Source: Nemertoderma westbladi (taxonomy: Eukaryota > Xenacoelomorpha > Nemertodermatida > Nemertodermatidae). Taken from it: DNA of 64,000 nucleotides. The translations under genes were made by a program, and so were the position numbers. Location: the NCBI GenBank assembly GCA_032718475.1, contig JAUCBJ010004188.1, positions 54,309 to 118,308 of the forward strand, given 5' to 3'. Numbering within the stretch: the first letter of the stretch is position 1; each line of letters begins with the position of its first letter. A model generated the notes under the pieces. The model saw only the letters and a program-made list of their open reading frames with translations, was not told the DNA's origin and made no database searches. Positions 54,057 to 64,000 of the stretch are shown here, piece after piece.

Positions 54057-56617
54057 CTGCCCTCAGAACATTTGCTGCTAGTTCTGAGGGAGCTGCCGTT
54101 TTCAAATTAACCGCAGCAATAAACCATATAAACAACAGCCACCAATCCTTATCTTTTCTTATAGACACCGGCTCACAAGTATCCATACTAAAACCTTCCT
54201 CGTTTATTAGAAGCTTACTATGGGACAATACTGATGCAAAACTCACAGCAATTTCAGGCAATAACATACATGTCCATGGAAAAGTTCATGTCCGAATTAA
54301 TTTCCTCCGACGAGAATTTCCGTGGATATTTTATGTTGCCGACGTTGAAGAAAACATTTTGGGATTGGATTTCTTATCAAATTATGACATGCTATTGGAC
54401 TGCAAAAATAAACTAATCGTGGATAATTATACAAAACTGAAATGCAATCTCAATCCAACAACATCGAAAAGTCTATCTATATTCAAAGTGGAAATCGACC
54501 ACCCTGATTCAACATTATCCAATCTTTTCAAAGAACATTCTAAGTTATTTGATTATGATATTATTCATACTGACACACCTCCACACAATACTGTGCATCG
54601 AATTATCACCAACCAATGCCAACCCACATACGCAAAGCCACGTCAACTTAGTGGGACCAAACTAATAATTGCTCAACAAGTTTTCGCGGATATGCGTTCT
54701 CGTGGTATAATACGCCCTTCAAGTAGTCCCTGGGCGTCACCATTACATATGGTACCAAAGGTGGGGAGTACTGATAATTGGCGTCCATGTGGAGACTATA
54801 GAGCTTTGAACCGCATTACACAAAGTGATAAATATCCGCTGCCGCACATACAGCATTTTAATAGCAAACTGAAAGGTTCGACAGTTTTCAGCTCCATTGA
54901 TCTCGTTAAAGCATACCATCAAATTCCTGTGGCAGAGGAAGATATTCCAAAGACAGCTATTACAACCCCTTTTGGTCTCTTTGAATTTTTGCGGATGCCC
55001 TATGGTCTTAAAAACGCCGCACAAACTTTTCAAAGGGATATACATGAAGTACTCGGAGATTTGGAATTTGTATTTCCTTTTCTCGATGATATTATGATAC
55101 ACTCTAAGGATATATCAACTCATTACATTCACCTAAGAAAGGTATTTGAACGTTTAACTCAGCACAACCTGCAAATAAACTTTGCCAAGTGCCAATGGGT
55201 ACAACCATCAATCTTATTTCTTGGATTCTTAGTGACGACCGACGGTATTTTACCTCCACCTGAACGAGTTAAATCCCTTGTCGATATGCCAGAACCACGT
55301 AGCTATACTGAGTTACGACGGGTTCTGGGAATGTTTGGATTCTATAGACGACATATACCTTATTTCAGTCAGATTGTAGCACCCCTTCAATCTCTCTTAA
55401 ACAAAACTCAACCACTGAAACGTAAACAACCACAACGAAACTTCAATGAAGGTGAATGGACATCGGAACACAAAGAAACTTTCCAGAAGTTGAAAAACTC
55501 GTTATCTAACGCAGTTTTATTATATCATCCTTCATCAGAGGATTGTAAGCTGATTCTAACCACTGATGCTTCAAAGGACGCTATCGCAGCTTCTCTTCAC
55601 GAAGTAATATCAGAAGAAGAATCAGTCCCCATTGCATTTTACTCTCGACGATTAACACCAAATGAAACCTCATGGTCAACCTTTGATCGAGAATTACTTG
55701 CGGCATATCAAGCTACAGTGCACTTCCGCAGTAACTTAGAAGGCCGACAGGTTACTATAGTCACAGACCACAAACCACTTACGTCTGCATTCAACAAACC
55801 ATCGAGCATTTCTCCTAGACAAAACCGCCAGCTTTCATTCCTTTCTGAATACATTGACTCCATTGAATACATTGCAGGAGAAAGTAACATAGTCGCTGAT
55901 ACTTTATCACGTCAAATCGCTTCAATTAGTATTGATTCTTTTGGATTGGAAGATATTGCCTCTCAACAGTCAGCCAATTTAATCCTTCCTGAAGAGCATT
56001 CGCTAAATATTAAAACATTTCCATTAGCAAATGGTAAAGTTATTAAGTGCGACGTAACTACTGCATACCCTAGACCCATCCTACCGGATTCATGTAGACG
56101 AACAGTATTTAACGAACTACACAACATGTCACATCCAGGAATTAAATCGACCATACGTATAATAACTGATCGTTATATTTGGCCAAATGCTAAACGCGAC
56201 ATAGTGGAATGGTGTAAATTGTGCACATCTTGTCAAGCAAGTAAAGTAATACAACACACAAAAACACCCCTAACACCATTTCCTTTGGCACCACGTTTTA
56301 CACATATCCATTCAGATATCATTGGTCCACTAGACATGGGTGAGCACCAATATCGACACGTAGTAACGTTCATAGATCGACACACTGGGTGGGTAGAAGC
56401 AGAGCCAGTTACGTCAATCACAGCTGTTGCCACAGCGACTGCATTTATAAAAGTCTGGTTTTCTCGATTTGGAGTGCCCCTTTACCTCACAACAGATCGC
56501 GGTGGTCAATTTGAATCTGAATTACTAGCTGAACTCTCTAAGCTGATTGGTTTCCACCGTATGCGTACCACATCTTACCATTTAGGGTCCAAAATATTTA
56601 AGGTTGGAGTTACATGA
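54035..56617 (+). CDS. Gypsy Pol polyprotein, truncated in integrase
   Basis: The frame opens after TGA 54032-54034 and runs without a stop for about 860 codons, in -1 relation to gag. Translation therefore probably needs a -1 frameshift in the overlap 54035-54056; no textbook slippery heptamer is evident there. Domains in order: aspartic protease with IDTGSQVS (Asp codon 54164); RT with [10 protein letters not shown] and the catalytic FLDD (Asp codons 55084 and 55087); RNase H with TTDASKDA and TDHKPL; the integrase zinc region (HX4H and CX2C, about 56112-56235). Two of the three catalytic Asp/Glu residues of the integrase core are present (Asp codons 56315 and 56495). Homology ends near 56585, just before the expected Glu; the last dozen codons are foreign sequence. 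The protein would be integrase-dead. Confidence 0.88.
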   Translation, partial: YPGAGKLTALRTFAASSEGAAVFKLTAAINHINNSHQSLSFLIDTGSQVSILKPSSFIRSLLWDNTDAKLTAISGNNIHVHGKVHVRINFLRREFPWIFYVADVEENILGLDFLSNYDMLLDCKNKLIVDNYTKLKCNLNPTTSKSLSIFKVEIDHPDSTLSNLFKEHSKLFDYDIIHTDTPPHNTVHRIITNQCQPTYAKPRQLSGTKLIIAQQVFADMRSRGIIRPSSSPWASPLHMVPKVGSTDNWRPCGDYRALNRITQSDKYPLPHIQHFNSKLKGSTVFSSIDLVKAYHQIPVAEEDIPKTAITTPFGLFEFLRMPYGLKNAAQTFQRDIHEVLGDLEFVFPFLDDIMIHSKDISTHYIHLRKVFERLTQHNLQINFAKCQWVQPSILFLGFLVTTDGILPPPERVKSLVDMPEPRSYTELRRVLGMFGFYRRHIPYFSQIVAPLQSLLNKTQPLKRKQPQRNFNEGEWTSEHKETFQKLKNSLSNAVLLYHPSSEDCKLILTTDASKDAIAASLHEVISEEESVPIAFYSRRLTPNETSWSTFDRELLAAYQATVHFRSNLEGRQVTIVTDHKPLTSAFNKPSSISPRQNRQLSFLSEYIDSIEYIAGESNIVADTLSRQIASISIDSFGLEDIASQQSANLILPEEHSLNIKTFPLANGKVIKCDVTTAYPRPILPDSCRRTVFNELHNMSHPGIKSTIRIITDRYIWPNAKRDIVEWCKLCTSCQASKVIQHTKTPLTPFPLAPRFTHIHSDIIGPLDMGEHQYRHVVTFIDRHTGWVEAEPVTSITAVATATAFIKVWFSRFGVPLYLTTDRGGQFESELLAELSKLIGFHRMRTTSYHLGSKIFKVGVT

Positions 56618-57101
56618 CAGTTTTAATTAAGGTTTTGGGCCTCTATTTCCACTTTGAATTAGGGTTTCGGACCACCACTCCCAAAATATAGGACTTATTT
56701 ACCTCCCTCGCTGCGCTCGGTCGTTTAATAACAGATCTCGGGATGAAAGGTAAATAAAGCATATTATATTTCCCTCTCAGTACAAAAAAAAAACAAGTAG
56801 TTATTTTAATTAACTTTATACTATAATGAGTTAGAATATTGACGTTCCAATATTGATGCTAAGGCTCAGCTCACAGACTTCGTGGCTCGCCCGGGACTCG
56901 CCCCATATTATTGAACTAGGCCTATATCGACAACTTCGGTTGGTCACAGTAAGTATGGGATAATAATAACAATAATAATCCATAAAAACCTTCTGAAATT
57001 TTTTGAAAAACGTGGACAGAGCTGCTATAATGTGCAAATCAATCTGATTGGTCAATTCATTGCCTGTTCTTTCTCAAACCAGTCCAGCTTATTCGAATTT
57101 G
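56618..57101. other. No gene seen
   Basis: Sequence beyond the truncation of the gypsy element. It contains CCCTCGCTGCGCTCGGTCG near 56707, a short GC-rich palindrome, and AT-rich DNA. No 3' LTR is recognisable. Confidence 0.5.
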
Positions 57102-57228
57102 AAAAAGGTGGACTACAAAGCTGAAAAAGGTGGACATGCTGTGTGACGCAAATCGCCCGTGATTGGTCTGTCCATTGTCCATGTTTTCTGTGTCCAGTCC
57201 ACCTTTTCCAAACACCCCCGTAGAAACT
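57102..57228. mobile_element. MITE copy c (opposite orientation)
   Basis: The reverse complement of this segment matches copy a, including CGTAGAAAC, GGTGTTTGGAAAAGGTGGAC and GACTGGACACAGAAA. The inverted end TGAAAAAGGTGGAC is present and duplicated at its left side (57108 and 57122). Confidence 0.75.
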
Positions 57229-57283
57229 AGTTGCGTATAGTTTTTGAATATGTAGAATATTTCCTATAGAGGCAAAACTAAAT

Positions 57284-57905
57284 TCACGCCTTAATCCTGA
57301 TAGTTTGCCAATGAAAGCACCTCTTTTTTTGTAAAATATCATGTGATAAATGACCTTTGAAGTGTAACCAAACACCTAGATGCTTAGCTTGCTCAACCCG
57401 TGGTAACCGAATACCGTTAACAATAATAAGCGCTGCCGGTTGTTGCCAAACCAACCCAAAAGGTATACATTTAGTTTTACATTTCCGAATGTCTGTATTC
57501 GTACTTAACTTTAATTTAAATTCTATATTGACCATAAATTGAAGTCCCGCAATAGACGGGCACAAAAGAATTACATCGTCTGCGTACGCAAGGCAACCAA
57601 AATAAAACCTACCGATGTGACAACCGACATCTGCATCTTTGAGTCTTAAAATAAGCACATTTAGAATAACACAAAAGAGACCCGGTGAAATAGTCGAACC
57701 TTGTCGAACCCCGTTTGTTATATTAAAAGTATCTGATTTTAAATTATTCCAGCGTACATAGCACGTCTGATTACGATAAATAAAGAAAAGACACCTTAGA
57801 AACAAAACATTAAATAAACCCTTTCTTTATAAGCTGCAAAAAAGTTGTTTCCATTGAACCAAATCAAATGCCTTAGTAAAATCTATCAAGCAACTGTAAA
57901 CTGAG
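57284..57905 (-). pseudogene. LINE reverse transcriptase fragment
   Basis: A minus-strand RT palm region of a non-LTR element. An upstream LIDFTKAFDLVQ (motif A, first catalytic Asp, near 57880) is followed by an in-frame TAA, then NGVRQGSTISPGLF (motif B) and AYADDVILLCPS (motif C) in a 173-codon frame. It extends into the thumb region, where a Gly-Val-Trp-Leu segment recalls CR1/Rex-type RTs. There is no endonuclease and no 3' tail. It is a dead, doubly truncated fragment, unrelated in sequence to the RTE-like copy at 59.4 kb. Confidence 0.8.
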
Positions 57906-58179
57906 GTATTATTGTGTAAATAATAATAGTGGTAAATATAACTTTAGTTTTGATATGAAGTTTTTATTAGAAGTAAAAGCGAGTATTGTATCTTGGAAAT
58001 ATTTTCTGCCATTAAGTTCCCATAGCAACGTGTAGAAAAGATTTAAAATATAGAATTACCTGAGCTTAAATACTGGTGAGATTATAGTTGTTATTCCCAA
58101 CTATTTAAAATGCGATATCGTGGTATAATTAATAAATTTATAATTTCATAATAAAAATAATGATAAATAAATGCTACTA
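57906..58179. other. No gene seen
   Basis: AT-rich DNA between the LINE fragment and the GC-rich palindromic cluster. Confidence 0.45.
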
Positions 58180-58300
58180 GGTAGTGGTGTGCCGGATATC
58201 CGGCCGGGCCGGAATTCCGGCCGGGTTTTGGGAAAAAAATCAGGTTCCGGCTCCGGATCCGGCTCCGGCCGGATTTCAATTTTGGCCGAATTTCCATTTC
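58180..58300. repeat. GC-rich palindromic cluster, possible hAT-type terminus
   Basis: TAGTGGTGTGCCGG is followed by overlapping palindromes (GGATATCC, CCGGAATTCCGG, CCGGATCCGG) and imperfect CCGGCTCCGG units. The opening TAGTGGTGTG and the subterminal short repeats resemble ends of some hAT transposons. No transposase frame or opposite end was found. Confidence 0.35.
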
Positions 58301-58784
58301 AACGAATTGTTGACAAAATATACAATTAATGAAGATTTAAAAAAAAAACATCAAACAAATTTTCTTTTAAATTCAAACTAATTTAAACATAAGCAAATAC
58401 AATGGAATACAATACTTTTTTTCGTAGTTTGTATCATATTAATTTATATTATGAATATGATAAAGTCTAAAGCAGAGCTATCATTTTATAACTATCTACA
58501 TGCTGAGCCGACTGACTAATTTTTATAGTAGGCCCCACACGCATGCCCATATATAGGCCTACTAATTATAACTAGTCAATAAATTATTATGTTGTCTACG
58601 CGAAAACGTTGATGTTAGATTAAGTTACCTCCGTGAATGACCAGTTTATATATTCGTCAGGCAATATAGAAACTGGTAAATCTAATTTAATTCAGAGAGT
58701 TTAACATTATTATTACTTCGTTCTATGTTATGTTATATTATCATAAATATTTATTATCATATATCGTAATCAGCTGTTATTTGC

Positions 58785-59035
58785 ATTGAATTTCCCCTGG
58801 AGAGGGATGAATTTTTATTGCGTCCAGTTTCCCTCCTATCTGCAAATATGTGCATCCAATCACAGCCGATTTTCAAAATTGGCTTCCCGGGCTTACTTTA
58901 ACCCGCCATTTCGACCGTTTCCACGGGTTTTAACAAAAAACACACCCGCCACTCGATTCAGAGCACCTTATTACCCCTTATTCAATTGTTCTAGCCCAAC
59001 AATTTTTCTCGCGCACCAACCCTATTGCGCCTGTG
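58785..59035. repeat. Dispersed repeat related (inverted) to 17870-18125
   Basis: Contains TTTCCCCTGGAGAGGGAT, TTTTTATTGCGTCCAG and, near 59000, CCCAACAATTTTTCTCGCGC followed by ACCAAC. These are reverse complements of blocks in the other copy. Confidence 0.7.
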
Positions 59036-59129
59036 GACGCAATGGGACTCCTGATTGAATAATATATTGTCTTAATAAATACCACATACACAATGCGACA
59101 GAGTATATTCAAAATAATGTTTATTTCGG

Positions 59130-59320
59130 TTGCATATTGTCGGTTGTCTGCTGTCGGTTGTCTGCCATTTGTTGGCTGCTGTCGGTTGTCTGCTGTCGAT
59201 TGTCTGCCATCTGATAGCTGCCATCAGAAGTCTGCTGTGGGATGTCTGAAGTCTTTTTGGGTGCTGTCGGTAGTCTGCCATCGGTTGTCTGCTGTCGGTT
59301 GACTGCACTCTCTTGTCTGA
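59130..59320. repeat. 14-bp minisatellite (GTCTGCTGTCGGTT)
   Basis: About 12 degenerate units of GTCTGCTGTCGGTT and GTCTGCCATC-type variants. GTCTGCTGTCGG recurs once more at 61139, directly after the neighbouring LINE tail, as if the LINE had inserted into this array. Confidence 0.85.
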
Positions 59321-59359
59321 AACCTAACACTTGTAAACACCCTAACACTCGGGTCCCCA

Positions 59360-60069
59360 ATGCGACAAAGTGAGCTGACTGCCTTGGCAGATAAGCTTTC
59401 TCTTAGCGCAGTGGGTGTTCAAGAGCACCGAATGCATTCTGGACAGACTGATGAGGTTCTTATTAAGGACATGGGGGGCGGTTGGCGACTCGCCCTCGCT
59501 TCAGCAGATGATAGTGGCAATGGCGGAATTGGTCTATTGATGACCCAACTGCACATGCAGCATTGGACAAAATAGACCAAATCTCTAACCGCATCATCCG
59601 TTGTCACTTCTCATGTTCTGGAAGACTGGCTAAGAAGTTTCCAAGGTGGTTCTGATTGTGTGCTACTCTCCAACTAGTGTTGCCCCTATAGAGGAGGTGG
59701 AAAATTTCTACCATAATCAACAAGCAGCTACTGATGGAGTGGATCAGCATGCATTCTTAACATTCCTGGGAGACTTTAATGCAAGTCTGCATCGATCACC
59801 TACATCGCCCTGGGTCTATAGCGATAGTGTTAACCGAAATTCCGTCCATCTTCAGGATTTTATCTCTGGAAATAGATTGTTTTCGGCTGGAACTCAGTTC
59901 AAGAAGCGAACTGGAAAGCTATGGACTCATAGTGGACCCCAGTGGTCACAAGTCCCAGATAGACCATATCCTGTTTCGTAGGAAATACAGGAACTCTATA
60001 CAAGACTGTAATGCATTTACACCTAATTTCCCTTCTCCAGTGATCACCGCCTTATTGTGGCCAAGGTAA
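59360..60069 (+). pseudogene. LINE apurinic-type endonuclease, broken
   Basis: The frame from 59360 carries VGVQEHRM (an active-site Glu context). It passes through frameshifts into LGDFNASLH (the Asp/Asn pair, near 59770) and then, in another frame, SQIDHILFRR (the terminal Asp-His context, near 59955). These are the expected motifs of LINE endonucleases that nick the target DNA. At least three frame breaks make it non-functional. Confidence 0.75.
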
Positions 60070-60106
60070 GACTTAGTCTGCGTGCTAGCATGGTTCGACA
60101 ACATTT

Positions 60107-60853
60107 GTGTCTACTGTTGACGGTGACACAGAACCATTTGAAGTGTTATGGGGCGTCCTCCAGGGAGACACACTTGCACCATTCTTGTTCATAATTGTTG
60201 TTGACTATGTTCTACGCATGTCCTTAGATCATCATAATGATGATGGGGTGATGATAACTCCACCTACTGGATCCAGAAGTCGAGGAAATCCTGCCAAGTA
60301 CCTAACTGATCTAGACTTTGCTGATGACTTAGGAGTACTCTCAGAATCACTAGAGGGAGCCCAACGGCTCCTCAGATCATTAGAACATGCTGCTTCTAGT
60401 GTTGGTCTTTTTATTAACTCCAGAAAGACCACAATTTTGACAGTTAACTTTGAAAGTCCTCAGCAAGTCTCAGATCGGATGAGCATAAGCTCAAAAGATG
60501 GTATGCTTGACAATGTGGATGACTTCTGTTACCTGGGATCATGGATCCGGAAGTCAGGTGAGGACCTTCGAATACGTAAGGGAAAGGCATGGGCAGCCTT
60601 GAATAGGCTTTCCAGGATTTGGAAGTCGCCGAGAATTAATCGGAAACTTAAGGTCCGATTATTTAGAGCAGCAGTAGTTCCAGTACTCCTCTATGGGAGT
60701 CCATGCTGGGCTCCAACTGCTGAGGACACCAAATCTCTGGATGGCACATTCACAAGAATGCTACGCCGGGTTCATTGTGTCAAGTACAATGCACACATCT
60801 CCAACCAGACACTATATAACATTGGAGGTGTCTCATTGGTTCCCCAAGCTTGA
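60107..60853 (+). pseudogene. LINE reverse transcriptase, C-terminal half
   Basis: A 248-codon frame with GVLQGDTLAPFLF (motif B), DLDFADDLGVL (motif C, catalytic Asp pair near 60320) and YLGSWIRKSG, then a thumb region with VPVLLYGSPCW. Motif A and the fingers are missing upstream. The start is the edge of the deletion, not an initiator. The frame passes into the C-terminal domain at 60850 after a one-base shift. Confidence 0.8.
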
Positions 60854-61095
60854 AACTAGAACAAAATCGCCTCCGCTTTGCAGGACATTGCTTTCGCCGT
60901 GAGGACCAGCCAGTGCATAATCTTGTACTTTGGCAGCCTCATGGAGTGAATAAGCATGGTGGACAGCCCATGACTTTCTTGATACGCATCTTAAAGGACA
61001 CTGGCCTTGAAGATGCAGATGATCTAGCAAATGTCATGAGTGATTGGGAGTTGTGGCGGCGCAATTTTGTCGACAAGCCGGCACAGCATTCTTAA
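60850..61095 (+). pseudogene. LINE C-terminal domain
   Basis: 81 codons with RLRFAGHCFRREDQPV, LWQPHG and LEDADDLANVM, ending in NFVDKPAQHS. The same tail is found at 20714-20974. Such tails follow RT in RTE-like elements of many invertebrates. It is out of frame with the preceding RT part by one base. Confidence 0.75.
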
Positions 61096-61138
61096 AAATG
61101 CAGCTGCAATGTAGCATGCCGATCCTAGTAGTAGTAGT

Positions 61139-62670
61139 AGTCTGCTGTCGGCGTAGGTGCTAAAAAGCAAAAAACGGAGTTGTGTTTCATAAAGAAATTC
61201 AGAGCAGAGGTTTTGTTTGTCCGCATTTAGCCACGATTATTTTCGGAATTTTTCAGACGTTTTTAATGGTTTGGATCTAGAATCGTTTAAATATTAACAT
61301 TAATAATTAAATAATGATTCTTCTTAACATTAGACTATTCTATTAACGTTTTTCCCCCACTTTTTCCGTTTGAAACGACGTCGGAACAAACTTCTCAAAA
61401 AACGTGCAGAAAATGGCAAAGCGAAAATGGTACTTAAGCCAGCGGGTTTCAATGAAGGAGGTCACACTTTAAAGGAGAAAAAACTAAGTTTGATCTCAAA
61501 TTTTTCGAACGCATTCCAGGTTCCTTATTTATTACAAACATCGAGTTATAACAACAACAATCCAAATAATTATTGTCAAATTAAAATTATTAAAATTAAT
61601 AATTATTTCAATATTTATAATTATTTAATATAAAACGGTTAGACTGACAATATTATTGAAATATTTCCACAGAATTGTACAAATAAACGATGTAGTAAAT
61701 CCAGTATTAGTGGCTACCCTAACTGTATGTGTACAATAGGTTTACCAAATACAATACAAAATAAAATGTAACTAATTTAAAATCATGTTTATTATCATTT
61801 AGTTTTGATATTTTAGACCTACCGTACTATTTAACTGACCTGCTTCCTAAGATTAACTGCAAAAATATTAGATTTAATCCTAAATAATTAATTGATTTAA
61901 CAAAATATCGAGCTGCCAAATTTGTTGATAAAAAAAACGATAAATAATGCTTTACAACATCAAACCACACCAGAACAACACATCGCAAAGCCTACAGTAA
62001 CACCAGAACAAAAAAAACACCAAAAACAAGAAAAAAATAATGAATAAGGCTAAAAAAACAACTTACTAAAACTTAAAAACCTACAGTAAGACAATTAATG
62101 AATTTTAGACTGGCTAAGTTTATAAATATTAATTCAGTAAGTAATAACGGAATATTACAATGTTATTTTTAAATTATTTACATATATACTTGTGCAAATA
62201 CTGTAAAGCTTCACTTTAGGTCTACAGAGTGCTGAAGGTTTAATAAACGAACAAATTTAGTGATAACAAATTATGCTTTTAGGCATAATAATTCTGCAAA
62301 GTACCTTACTTGACTTCCCGAATCAACTACCGGTATATGTGTAGTTTTATTCTAAAATTAGAAGACTTTAAAACGTTAGAGAAAGCTAATCAAAACTGCT
62401 TTTGCCATTCTATATCTATCTATAAAAAAAAGTGTAATTAATGTTTGGTGGAATTTCTCAAATTAGCAATGGATAACGTAGGCCTAGACCACACTAAGTT
62501 TGCATCTAATATAAAAAAATAATAAATCGTTATGTAGTCGTAAAGTATGTGGTAGCGATACCCGCATAGGACCTAATGAAATATAATCTATTGTTGGTGA
62601 TTGTGAGGTAACCAAGACAACGGTATAAAACAATTTCATTGTAAAGTCAATTAGTTTAGATCAATGGTCT
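61139..62670. other. No gene seen
   Basis: AT-rich DNA with poly-A stretches. An 87-codon open frame at 61370-61633 is Lys- and Asn-rich and has no recognisable domain. Confidence 0.5.
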
Positions 62671-62671
62671 G

Positions 62672-62785
62672 TTTAGTGTTCAAACGGGATCCCGATCCCG
62701 AAAAATCGAAAAAATAGGGATCACTAAAAATGCAATCCATGTCCCGATCCAGGCTTTTTTGGATCGGAATTCCGAAGTATAAATA
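62672..62785. repeat. GGGATCCCGATCCCG cluster, possible transposon terminus
   Basis: TAGTGTTCAAACGGGATCC opens a cluster with ATCCCGATCCCGAAAA, TGTCCCGATCC and GGATCGGAATTCCG. The opening resembles the end of some hAT elements. The motif GGGATCCCG is also the heart of the 29-bp satellite that starts 245 bp further on. Confidence 0.35.
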
Positions 62786-63029
62786 GTGAAAAAAATTTCT
62801 TGAATATCAGATAATTGCAGATAATTGCACCAGAACAAAAATTTAGTAGTCAGTAAACAAGCCAGCAGTAATCAATTAATTGTAACAAAATTTAATATAA
62901 CTTTGTCTTACTAATATTTCTGAAGAGTAAAATCAAGAGATATGTTGTTGCACAAACCCGTTTCAGACGGACTCTGCCACATATACAGAGGGAATTTCAT
63001 CCAAAATTGAAATCCTTAACAAAAAAATC

Positions 63030-64000
63030 GGGATCCCGTTCCCAATATAACGGAAGTCGGATCCCGTTCCCAATATAACGGAAAGTCGTCCCGTTCCCAA
63101 TATAACGGAAGTCGTCCCGTTCCCAATATAACGGAAAGTCGGATCCCGTTCCCAATATAACGGAAGTCGATCCGTTCCCAATATAACGGAAAGTCGGATT
63201 CCCGTTCCCAATATAACGGAAAGTCGGATCCCGTTCCCAATATAACGGAAAGTCGGATCCCGTTCCCAATATAACGGAAAGTCGGATCCCGTTCCCAATA
63301 TAACGGAAAGTCGGATCCCGTTCCCAATATAACGGAAAGTCGGATCCCGTTCCCAATATAACGGAAAGTCGGATCCCGTTCCCAATATAACGGAAAGTCG
63401 GATCCCGTTCCCAATATAACGGAAAGTCGGATCCCGTTCCCAATATAACGGAAAGTCGGATCCCGTTCCCAATATAACGGAAAGTCGGATCCCGTTCCCA
63501 ATATAACGGAAAGTCGGATCCCGTTCCCAATATAACGGAAAGTCGGATCCCGTTCCCAATATAACGGAAAGTCGGATCCCGTTCCCAATATAACGGAAAG
63601 TCGGATCCCGTTCCCATATATAACGGAAAGTCGGATCCCGTTCCCAATATAACGGAAAGTCGGATCCCGTTCCCAATATAACGGAAAGTCGGATCCCGTT
63701 CCCAATATAACGGAAAGTCGGATCCCGTTCCCAATATAACGGAAAGTCGGATCCCGTTCCCAATATAACGGAAAGTCGGATCCCGTTCCCAATATAACGG
63801 AAAGTCGGATCCCGTTCCCAATATAACGGAAAGTCGGATCCCGTTCCCAATATAACGGAAAGTCGGATCCCGTTCCCAATATAACGGAAAGTCGGATCCC
63901 GTTCCCAATATAACGGAAAGTCGGATCCCGTTCCCAATATAACGGAAAGTCGGATCCCGTTCCCAATATAACGGAAAGTCGGATCCCGTTCCCAATATAA
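63030..64000. repeat. 29-bp satellite array, open to the right
   Basis: About 33 units of 29 bp made of GGATCCCGTTCCCAATATAA plus CGGAAAGTC. The first seven or so units (63030-63210) vary in length, lacking GATC or an A. From 63210 to the end they are almost identical apart from one unit near 63615 with an extra base. The identical part implies recent expansion. Because 29 is not a multiple of 3, all three minus-strand frames remain open for about 320 codons; these are not genes. Confidence 0.95.

Larger units (their letters stand above)
52888..56590 (+). mobile_element. Ty3/gypsy retrotransposon, CsRn1-like clade, 3'-truncated
   Basis: Contains a primer-binding site, gag, and a long pol frame with protease, RT, RNase H and the start of integrase, then stops abruptly near 56590 inside the integrase core. 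The gag Cys-His-Cys-Cys motif (CX2HX9CX3C) is the signature reported for the CsRn1 clade. No 3' LTR follows. The open frames are intact up to the break, which suggests a fairly recent copy. It cannot move by itself without the rest of integrase and the 3' LTR. Confidence 0.85.
59358..61138 (+). mobile_element. RTE-like LINE, copy 2 (internally deleted)
   Basis: The order is an endonuclease-like region (59360-60069), an abrupt junction near 60075-60105, the C-terminal half of RT (60107-60853), a C-terminal domain (60850-61095) and a TAG-repeat tail. The N-terminal half of RT (fingers and motif A) is deleted, and several frame changes are present. The 3' 380 bp matches 20596-21015 closely. Confidence 0.85.

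Noticed and set aside
62963-63995. Three overlapping minus-strand frames of 316-332 codons
   Set aside because: All three frames of a 29-bp repeat without stops give the same cyclic peptide; not coding evidence.

Overview
The window is animal (eukaryotic) nuclear DNA, AT-rich, gene-poor and dominated by repeats. Evidence: a metazoan-type cytochrome c, a C2H2 zinc-finger gene with a splice acceptor ahead of it, tRNA-derived SINEs, non-LTR retroelements, a BEL/Pao element and a CsRn1-type Ty3/gypsy element. The palindromes TAGGCCTA and TACCGGTA recur throughout. The repeat repertoire (CsRn1-type gypsy, Helentron-like element with tandem core, RTE-like LINEs) fits a marine invertebrate; the phylum cannot be fixed from the sequence alone.

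Layout. 1-2.8 kb: a 22/26-bp minisatellite interrupted by a foldback array of GGACAATT units. 3.7-12.4 kb: an 8.7-kb array of a 24-bp unit. 12.5-14.7 kb: a Helentron-like non-autonomous element (HINE type) with a 146-bp tandem core. 15.4-15.8 kb: a 29-bp minisatellite. 19.4-21.0 kb: an RTE-like LINE remnant with an inserted SINE. 21.4-27.4 kb: a 36-bp satellite with roughly 2-kb higher-order duplication, interrupted by a second GGACAATT foldback and by a LINE tail. 28.3-28.6 kb: cytochrome c (minus strand). 29.4-42.2 kb: a hairpin element carrying, in its loop, a complete 12-kb BEL/Pao insertion (1184-bp LTRs, 5-bp target duplication). 42.7-43.2 kb: a tandem array of palindromes. 46.8-47.1 kb: a SINE. 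47.2-50.2 kb: the zinc-finger gene. 52.3-52.6 kb: two MITE copies. 52.9-56.6 kb: a gypsy element cut off inside integrase. 57.1-57.9 kb: a third MITE copy and a LINE reverse transcriptase fragment. 59.1-61.1 kb: a second RTE-like LINE copy inside a short minisatellite. 63.0 kb to the end: a 29-bp satellite running off the window.

Only two ordinary host genes are convincing: cytochrome c and the C2H2 zinc-finger protein. The long open frames across the satellites arise because 24 and 36 are multiples of three; I do not regard them as genes.

The most notable points are: (i) two foldback arrays with the same architecture whose units differ in a concerted way (CGGT versus GCGA), each lying inside an unrelated satellite; (ii) a very young BEL/Pao element with an intact Gag-protease frame but no reverse transcriptase or integrase, followed by same-frame Cys/His-rich open frames broken by stop codons; and (iii) an element whose core monomers are 145-147 bp, the length of nucleosomal core DNA.
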